The position numbers were made by a program, and so were the translations under genes. DNA of 64,000 nucleotides from JASHPR01 sp963808705 (GTDB lineage Bacteria > Actinomycetota > Actinomycetes > Streptosporangiales > Streptosporangiaceae): assembly GCA_963808705.1 (NCBI GenBank), contig CAWEHB010000005.1:434001-498000 (forward strand), read 5' to 3'. The notes below the pieces were generated by a model that was given only the letters and a program-made list of their open reading frames with translations, did not search any database and had not been told where the DNA came from. Positions 58,340-64,000 of the stretch are shown here, in pieces; within the stretch, counting starts at the first letter, position 1, and each line of letters starts with the position of its first letter.

Positions 58340-59662
58340 GTGGAACCCACGGGGAGTTCGGTGCGCCAGGCGGCGCGCGACTGGATCGAGGAGAATTTCG
58401 ACCCGCAGCTCAGCCTGCGAGCCTGGCTGGAGCGACTGGCCGACTCCGGCTGGGCCGAGCCCGCCTGGCCCGCGGACTGGTACGGCCGGGGCCTCCCGCC
58501 GGACGAGGCGGTGGCCGCCTACGAGGAGTTCAACCGCGTCGACGCGCCGGGGCCGCCGGCCGGGCTGGGCGTCATGCTCGCCGCGCCGACGATCATCGCG
58601 AACGCCACCGACGAGCTCAAGCGGAAGTTCGTCCGGGCCGTGCTGGTCGGCGACCACGCCTGGTGCCAGCTGTTCAGCGAGCCGGGAGCCGGCTCGGACC
58701 TGGCCGGCCTGCAGACCAAGGCCGAACGCGACGGCGACGAGTTCGTCGTCAACGGCCAGAAGGTGTGGACCTCGGGGGGACAGATCGCCGACTACGGCAT
58801 GCTGCTCGCCCGGACCGACCCGGACGTGCCCAAGCACCGCGGCATCACCTATTTCGCGATGCCGATGAACCAGCCCGGGGTCGAGGTGCGGCCGCTGATC
58901 CAGATGACCGGCGAGTCCGGCTTCAGCGAGGTGTTCTTCTCGGGCGCCCGGGTGCCGGCGTCCGCCATCATCGGGGAGCTGAACGGCGGGTGGGGCGTGG
59001 CCCTGTCCACGCTCGGCTTCGAGCGCACCTCGCTCGGCACCGCGACCGGGCTCGGCTTCCGGCTCACCAGCCCGGGGGGCAGCCGGTTCCTGGCCCAGCA
59101 GGAGGTCTCCGTCGGCGAGTTCATCGCCGCCTCGAAGGCGAGCGCCCGCAGCTTCGGCGTCGGCGGCACGGCGATGACCGCGGGCGGCATCATCCCGCTG
59201 GTCACGCTGGCCGCCGACCTCGGGCGCGACCATGATCCCGAGGTCCGTCAGCAGATCGTGCGCCTGTACACCCTGGCCTCGGCCAACACGTGGAACGGCC
59301 TGCGCGGGGGGGCCAGGCTGCGGGCCGGCGGGCGGGCGGGCCCCGAGGCCTCGCTCGGGAAGCTGATGGCCTCCCGCATCGGCCGGCAATGGCGCGACAC
59401 CGCGTCGCTGATCGCCGGCCCGCAGGCGATGCTGGCCGGCCAGGACGGCCCGCTCGGCGGGCGCCTGGCCATGCAGATGCTGGCCACGCCCGGGCCGTCC
59501 ATCTACGGTGGCTCCGACCAGATCCAGCGGAACATCATCGGGGAACGAGTACTCGGGCTGCCCAGGGAGCCGGACCCGTCCCGGACGATGTCGTTCCGCG
59601 AGCTCAAGGTGGGAACCCAGCTGGCTGAAGCCCGGACGGCCGGGCCGGGGGAGGCGTCATGA
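58340..59662 (+). CDS. acyl-CoA dehydrogenase
   Basis: A 440-residue dehydrogenase with a GTG start after GGAG, paralogous to the gene before it. The shared blocks are DHAWCQLFSEPGAGSDLAG, FVVNGQKVWTSGGQIADYGM, KHRGITYFAMPMNQPGVEVR and SIYGGSDQIQRNIIGERVLG. The catalytic Glu/Asp region of the C-terminal domain differs between the two paralogues, suggesting a heteromeric pair or different chain specificity. Its stop overlaps the third dehydrogenase by 4 bases. Confidence 0.92.
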   Translation: MEPTGSSVRQAARDWIEENFDPQLSLRAWLERLADSGWAEPAWPADWYGRGLPPDEAVAAYEEFNRVDAPGPPAGLGVMLAAPTIIANATDELKRKFVRAVLVGDHAWCQLFSEPGAGSDLAGLQTKAERDGDEFVVNGQKVWTSGGQIADYGMLLARTDPDVPKHRGITYFAMPMNQPGVEVRPLIQMTGESGFSEVFFSGARVPASAIIGELNGGWGVALSTLGFERTSLGTATGLGFRLTSPGGSRFLAQQEVSVGEFIAASKASARSFGVGGTAMTAGGIIPLVTLAADLGRDHDPEVRQQIVRLYTLASANTWNGLRGGARLRAGGRAGPEASLGKLMASRIGRQWRDTASLIAGPQAMLAGQDGPLGGRLAMQMLATPGPSIYGGSDQIQRNIIGERVLGLPREPDPSRTMSFRELKVGTQLAEARTAGPGEAS

Positions 59663-60792
59663 TCTTCACCTTTACCGACGAGCAGACCGAGCTCGGCGCC
59701 ACCCTCCGCCGCTTCCTGCAGGACAAGTCGCCGTCGTCCGAGGTGCGGCGGCTGATGGCGACCGAGCAGGGTTACGACCCGCGGATCTGGGCCCAGCTGG
59801 CCGGACAGCTCGGCCTGCAGGGCCTGGTCATCCCGGAGAAGTACGGCGGCGCCGGCGCCGGGCCGGTCGAGCTGGCCGTCGCCTGCGAGGAAATGGGCCG
59901 CGCGCTGCTGTGCGCGCCCTACTTCGCCACCGCGGTCCTCGCCACCAACGCGATCCTGGCCAGCGGGGACCAGGCCGCGGCCGAGGACTACCTGCCCGCG
60001 ATCGCCGACGGCACCACGATCGCCACCCTGGCCGTCCCCGAGGCCGACGGCGCGTGGGCCGCCGGGGGACTGCAGACCCGGGCCCGCCGCTCCGGCGACG
60101 GCTTCCTGCTGGACGGCCGCAAGTCCTTCGTGCTCGACGGCCACGTCGCCGACCTGATCCTGGTCGGCGCCCAGGCCGACGGCGGCCCGAGCCTGTTCGC
60201 GGTGCACGGCGGCGCGGACGGGCTCACGCGGCGGCCGCTGGAGACGCTCGACATGACCCGCAAGCAGGCGGCGCTGGAACTGAGCGCGACGCCCGCCCGG
60301 CTCATCGGCGCCGAGGGCAGCGCCGCCGACGTGCTGGAGCGCACGCTGCGGCACGCGGTCGTGGCGCTGGCCGCCGAGCAGGTCGGGGGCGCGCAGCGCT
60401 GCCTGGACATGAGCGTCGAGTACGCGAAGATCCGGATGCAGTTCGGCCGTCCCATCGGCAGCTTCCAGGCGATCAAGCACATGTGCGCCGACCTGCTGCT
60501 CGAGGTGGAGTCGGCCAGGTCGGCGGCCTACTACGCGGCCTGGGCCGCGCAGGACGGATCGGACGAGCTGCCGCTGGTGTCGAGCCTGGCCAAGGCGTTC
60601 TGCTCCGAGGCGTACTTCCGGGCCGCCGCCGACAACATCCAGATCCACGGCGGCATCGGCTTCACCTGGGAGCACGACGCGCACCTGTACTACCGCCGGG
60701 CCAAGTCCACCGAGCTGATGCTCGGCACGCCCGAGCAGCACCGGGAGATCGCGGCCGGCTACCTCATCGACCAGGGGGCCGGGCCCGCGTAG
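59659..60792 (+). CDS. acyl-CoA dehydrogenase
   Basis: A 377-residue dehydrogenase of the shorter type. It has GLVIPEKYGGAGAGPVELAV, the flavin region ATLAVPEADGAWAAGG (less conserved than usual), MQFGRPIGSFQAIKHMCADL and the C-terminal IHGGIGFTWEHDAHLYYRRA. The pairing of one long and one short acyl-CoA dehydrogenase with ATGA coupling matches the alpha2beta2 FadE pairs that act on sterol side chains or branched acyl-CoAs in actinomycetes. Whether this pair is of that type is inferred. Confidence 0.92.
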   Translation: MIFTFTDEQTELGATLRRFLQDKSPSSEVRRLMATEQGYDPRIWAQLAGQLGLQGLVIPEKYGGAGAGPVELAVACEEMGRALLCAPYFATAVLATNAILASGDQAAAEDYLPAIADGTTIATLAVPEADGAWAAGGLQTRARRSGDGFLLDGRKSFVLDGHVADLILVGAQADGGPSLFAVHGGADGLTRRPLETLDMTRKQAALELSATPARLIGAEGSAADVLERTLRHAVVALAAEQVGGAQRCLDMSVEYAKIRMQFGRPIGSFQAIKHMCADLLLEVESARSAAYYAAWAAQDGSDELPLVSSLAKAFCSEAYFRAAADNIQIHGGIGFTWEHDAHLYYRRAKSTELMLGTPEQHREIAAGYLIDQGAGPA

Positions 60793-60805
60793 GCCCGCGC
60801 CGGGC

Positions 60806-61789
60806 TCAGCGGTGCCGCCGCGCCGACTCCGCCAGCTCGTCCAGGGCCTGCGCGGTCGGGAGCGCGGTATCGATGGCCAGCAGCCTGGGCGCCTGCTCGC
60901 CGCGGAGCACGGCGCTGATGTGCCCGGTGAGGGCCGTGAACGACAGCTCGTCGGGAGCGGCCGGGACGTTGCCCTGCTCCGAGCCGGGGCGGATGATCAG
61001 GTAGCTGTCGGCCGGCCCGGGATGGAACGGGTTGGTGACGTGGATCTGCCCGCCGGTGCCCTCCAGCGTGGTGAACGTGTCGTAGCTGCGGCGCAGCCCG
61101 CACGAGAACAGCAGCCGCCGCCCGGCCGGGTAGTCGAGCACTCCCCAGGTGTCCACGTCGACGTCGTCGCCCCCCCAGCTGGCCCGCGCCCAGGCGGACT
61201 CGTGCGCCGGGCCGAAGAATTCCTGCGCGAGGCGGACCGGATAGCAGCCGACGTCGAGCAGGGCCCCGCCCTGCAGGTCGCGGGACAGCCTGATGTTAGC
61301 CGGGCTCCGGACCGTGAAGTGGAAGTTGGACTTGATCTCCATCAGCTCGCCGATCGCGCCGTCCGCGACCAGGCGCTTAATCTCCTCCAGCTGCGCGTGG
61401 AACGGGAACGCGAACGCCTCCCAGAGCAGGGTCTGAGTCCGGCGGGCGGCCGCGAGCACGCGCTCGGTGTCCGGCGCCGTGCCGCAGAGCGGTTTCTCGC
61501 ACAGCACCGGCTTGCCCGCCTCGAGCGCGCGGATGGTCCACTCGGCGTGCAGCGCGTTGGGCAGCGGGATGTAGAGCGCGTCGATGTCCGGGTCGTCGAT
61601 CAGGGACTGGTAGCCCTCGACGGCGCGGCCGATCTCGTTGTCGCGCGCGAACTGCTCGGCCCGGCCCAGGTCACGTCCGGCCACCGCCGACGCGTCACCC
61701 CCGGCCTGGCGCAGGCCGGGCAGGAACACCGCGCGGGCGATGTTCGCGGTGCCGATGATGCCCCAGCGCACCTGGTATGAGCTCTCCAC
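60806..61789 (-). CDS. Gfo/Idh/MocA-family oxidoreductase
   Basis: A 327-residue dehydrogenase. The NAD(P)-binding start is VRWGIIGTANIARAVFLPGL, the family EKP motif is in AGKPVLCEKPLCGT, and the substrate domain has GALLDVGCYPVRLAQEFFGP with the GGG-x-LLDVGCY signature. It probably oxidises a sugar or inositol derivative. A GTG start was chosen at the onset of homology. Divergent from the serine hydrolase gene with 77 bases between. Confidence 0.9.
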   Translation of the reverse strand: MESSYQVRWGIIGTANIARAVFLPGLRQAGGDASAVAGRDLGRAEQFARDNEIGRAVEGYQSLIDDPDIDALYIPLPNALHAEWTIRALEAGKPVLCEKPLCGTAPDTERVLAAARRTQTLLWEAFAFPFHAQLEEIKRLVADGAIGELMEIKSNFHFTVRSPANIRLSRDLQGGALLDVGCYPVRLAQEFFGPAHESAWARASWGGDDVDVDTWGVLDYPAGRRLLFSCGLRRSYDTFTTLEGTGGQIHVTNPFHPGPADSYLIIRPGSEQGNVPAAPDELSFTALTGHISAVLRGEQAPRLLAIDTALPTAQALDELAESARRHR

Positions 61790-61866
61790 TACGCTACGAC
61801 CTCCTGTACCTGACGATCGACGGTATAACGGTCTTCTGGACCGCCGCCGATGAGGAGCATCTTCCC

Positions 61867-63117
61867 GTGCCTGGCCTCGCCCGAACGCCATCTGCCGCCG
61901 ACCAGGCGGCAGGCCCCGCGCTGATGACCGGGGCGCCGCCGTTCCCGCCGCCGTCGCGGGTGACGCTCGCGAACTGGCAGGACCCGCCGTTCAACCGGTG
62001 GGCCTTCCAGCACATCCGCGAGCTGATCCCGACGGCGAGGATCTCGCGCGGGGAAGGGCCGGCCTGGCCGCTGCCGCGCGCGGAACGCGACGTCCTCGGC
62101 CTGAGGTTCCAGGACTCCGGCCGCGAGCTGAGCGTCGCCGAGTTGCTGGCGGAGACCTACACCGACGGCTTCCTGGTGCTGCACCGGGGTCAGGTGGTCG
62201 CCGAGCACTACTTCAACGGCCTGGCGCCCGACGTCCCGCACCTGCTGATGTCGGTGTCCAAGTCAGTGACCTCCGCGGTCGCCGGCGTGCTGGCCGGCCG
62301 GGGCGAGCTGGCGGTCTCGGCCAGGGTGGAGGAGATCGTCCCGGAACTCGGCGGCACCTCGTTCGAGGGCGCGACCGTGCAGGACCTGCTGGACATGCGG
62401 GCCGGCACCCGCTTCGACGAGAGCTACGACAACCCCGAGGCCGACGTGCGCACCTACGAGCGGGTGTACCTGTGGCGCCCGGATAACGGGCAGCCCCGGC
62501 CCGCGGACGCGCTCGGCTACTTCGCGACGCTGACGAACGACGGCCCGCACGGCGGCCCGTTCCGGTACCGCTCGATCCTCACCGACGTGCTGGCGTGGGT
62601 GATCGAGCGGGCCGCCGGGGCGCGGCTGCACCAGCTCATCGCCAGGCAGCTGTGGCAGCCGATGGGCGCCGAGTTCGACGCGGAGATCACGGTCGACGCG
62701 CACGGCAACCCGATGGCCGACGGCGGCATCTGCGCGACCCTGCGCGACCTGGCCCGGTTCGGCCAGCTGTACCTGCAGCGCGGCCGGGTCGGCGACCGCG
62801 TCATCGTGCCCGGCGCCTGGATCGACGACACGATCCGGGGCGCTCCCGACGGCGCCCAGGCGTTCGTCGCGGGGGATCACTCGGCTGGCCCGCCGGATGC
62901 CCATTACCGCAACTGCTGGTGGGTCTGGTACCCGGCGTTGCCGTTCTATCAGGCCTCGGGCATCAACGGGCAGAACGTGCACGTGCACGTGCCGTCGCAG
63001 ACCGTGGTGGCGAAGCTGTCGACCTGGCCGACCGCGCTCAGTCCGGCCGCGGACCGCACCGCCCGGGCCGTGCTCGCCATAGCCAGTGCCCTGCAGGCTG
63101 GCCATCTTCGCGGCTAG
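61867..63117 (+). CDS. serine hydrolase (class C beta-lactamase/6-aminohexanoate-dimer hydrolase type)
   Basis: A ~416-residue penicillin-binding-protein-fold hydrolase. The nucleophile motif SxxK is in LLMSVSKSVTSAVAGVLAGR, the Tyr motif is FRYRSILTDVLAWVIE, and the third motif region is near INGQNVHVHVPSQTVVAK. ELSVAELLAETYTDGFLVLH precedes it. No signal peptide is visible, so it is cytosolic and probably an esterase or amidase rather than a drug-resistance enzyme. I prefer the GTG with GAGGAG 10 bases ahead; the ATG at 61924 is the alternative. Confidence 0.85.
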   Translation: MPGLARTPSAADQAAGPALMTGAPPFPPPSRVTLANWQDPPFNRWAFQHIRELIPTARISRGEGPAWPLPRAERDVLGLRFQDSGRELSVAELLAETYTDGFLVLHRGQVVAEHYFNGLAPDVPHLLMSVSKSVTSAVAGVLAGRGELAVSARVEEIVPELGGTSFEGATVQDLLDMRAGTRFDESYDNPEADVRTYERVYLWRPDNGQPRPADALGYFATLTNDGPHGGPFRYRSILTDVLAWVIERAAGARLHQLIARQLWQPMGAEFDAEITVDAHGNPMADGGICATLRDLARFGQLYLQRGRVGDRVIVPGAWIDDTIRGAPDGAQAFVAGDHSAGPPDAHYRNCWWVWYPALPFYQASGINGQNVHVHVPSQTVVAKLSTWPTALSPAADRTARAVLAIASALQAGHLRG

Positions 63118-63136
63118 GCCGGCTGCAGGGCACTGG
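63083..63136. terminator. bidirectional hairpin, 14-bp perfect stem
   Basis: CCAGTGCCCTGCAG and CTGCAGGGCACTGG pair perfectly across a 26-base loop that includes the serine hydrolase stop codon. It lies between two convergent genes and probably terminates both. Confidence 0.75.
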
Positions 63137-63177
63137 GGTCGGGGCGCTGATCGCCGTCGGGCGTCGGCGCGCGCTGG

Positions 63178-64000
63178 TTATGCGGCCGGGCCGGTGGCCA
63201 GGGTCACGGTGGCGGACTGCGACTGGCCGCCGGCGTCGGTCCAGCCGATGGTCACGCTGTCGCCCGGGCGGTGCCGCTCCATCGCCGTCTGCAGCGCGGA
63301 CGGGGAGGAGACCGGCTGGCCGTCGACCGAGGTGATCACGTCACCCGCGGTGATGCCAGCGTTCTCGGCGGCCGATCCCGGCAGGACCCCGGCGATCGAG
63401 GCTCCGCTGCCGGTCGGCACGCCCTGGGCCGCGGCGTTACTCGCGGACGTGACCTCAACCCCCAGGAACCCGGTGGCGCCGATGTGCACCGTGGCCGAGG
63501 CGTGGCCGGCCTCGATCTGGTCGGCGATGGAGAGCGCCTCGTTGATCGGGATGGCGAAGGCCTGGGTCGCGGTGGTCTGCGCGGCCTGGTAGGGCGAGCT
63601 GGACGAGGACGCCGCGGTGTCGATGCCGATCACCTGCCCGGCGGTGTTGACCAGCGGCCCGCCCGAGTCGCCCGGCTGGATGGGCGCGTTGTGGCTGATC
63701 ATCCCGCTCAGCTGCTCGGAGGTGCCGGATCCCTCGTCCGAGGCGGTGATCGAGGCGTCGAGGCCGGTGATCTTGCCGGCGGCGACCGACGGGGTGCCGC
63801 CCTTGCCCTCGGCGTTGCCGAGCGCGACCACCTTCTGGCCAGCCGCGACGGTGGAGGAGTTGCCCAGGTTCACGGTCTGCAGCCCGGAGGCTCCCTGCAG
63901 CTGCAGCACCGCGACGTCCTTGGTCTGGTCGTAGCCGACGACCTTGGCCCGGTAGGTGTGGCCGTTGCCGATGTCGGTGACCGCGATCGAGGTGGCGCCG
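63178..64000 (-). CDS. HtrA/DegP-type serine protease with PDZ domain, 5' end outside window
   Basis: At least 273 C-terminal residues of a trypsin-like protease. The catalytic Asp is in YDQTKDVAVLQL, the Ser in APIQPGDSGGPLVNTAGQVI, and the substrate loop TQAFAIPINEALSIADQIE follows. A PDZ domain ends the chain (GFLGVEVTSASNAAAQGVPT, SAAENAGITAGDVITSVDGQ). The catalytic His and any membrane anchor lie beyond the right edge. Such actinobacterial HtrA proteins act outside the membrane in protein quality control. Confidence 0.93.
   Translation of the reverse strand, partial: GATSIAVTDIGNGHTYRAKVVGYDQTKDVAVLQLQGASGLQTVNLGNSSTVAAGQKVVALGNAEGKGGTPSVAAGKITGLDASITASDEGSGTSEQLSGMISHNAPIQPGDSGGPLVNTAGQVIGIDTAASSSSSPYQAAQTTATQAFAIPINEALSIADQIEAGHASATVHIGATGFLGVEVTSASNAAAQGVPTGSGASIAGVLPGSAAENAGITAGDVITSVDGQPVSSPSALQTAMERHRPGDSVTIGWTDAGGQSQSATVTLATGPAA

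Overview
The window is 64 kb of uniformly GC-rich DNA with frequent GTG and TTG starts, strong third-position G/C bias and many 4-bp ATGA/GTGA stop-start overlaps. Several families point to an actinomycete: a mycothiol-dependent isomerase-type protein, a deazaflavin (F420)-type nitroreductase domain, a Rv2629/Balon-like factor, and UDP-galactofuranose enzymes of the Glf/GlfT1/GlfT2 type. No rRNA, tRNA, CRISPR array, prophage or integrase was seen. The exact family or genus cannot be decided from this window.

Layout. 0-9 kb: a cut-off hypothetical, a membrane-anchored propeller-like protein, a P450, and a minus-strand catabolic cluster (broken GntR/FadR regulator, MBL-fold hydrolase, cyclase-family hydrolase, LLM flavin oxidoreductase truncated by a TnpB remnant) divergent from an enoyl-CoA hydratase. 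9-20 kb: a winged-helix protein, a CHAD protein, an MFS exporter with a divergent MarR regulator around a near-perfect 35-bp palindrome, a methyltransferase, a nitroreductase-YceI chimera, oxidoreductases, a complete animal-type transketolase and a convergent Balon/Rv2629-like ribosome factor. 20-32 kb: small metabolic and regulatory genes, an aminopeptidase, a bleomycin-hydrolase-type peptidase, an acyl-CoA dehydrogenase and a DMT transporter with a divergent MarR gene.

32.5-47.7 kb is a cell-envelope region. A sulfotransferase and a GlfT1-like transferase run leftward. A tightly overlapping operon runs rightward (GT2 transferase, UDP-galactopyranose mutase, GlfT2, GT39-like membrane transferase). 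These are followed by polytopic GT-C-like proteins, a secreted phosphoesterase lipoprotein and a Tat-exported DMFase-like protein. Together they suggest synthesis and decoration of a galactofuranose-containing surface polymer. 47.8-64 kb holds a DrrA/DrrB-type ABC exporter whose permease is frameshifted, a MoaD-like/BNR pair, a CDF transporter, a polysaccharide deacetylase, a TIR-like protein with a helical-repeat tail, a four-gene acyl-CoA catabolic run (hydratase plus three acyl-CoA dehydrogenases), a Gfo/Idh/MocA oxidoreductase, a serine hydrolase and the C-terminal part of an HtrA-type protease.

The most unusual overall signal is the density of broken genes. Besides two single-base frameshifts and a transposase remnant, at least four genes (HIT family, SDR, LigD polymerase domain, dihydropyrimidinase-type amidohydrolase) appear to keep recognisable parts of both ends while the middle is gone. 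An ArsR gene survives only as its tail, and a nitroreductase is joined in frame to a YceI domain. Either this lineage is losing non-essential genes by repeated internal deletion, or the assembly has collapsed sequence; raw-read mapping would decide.
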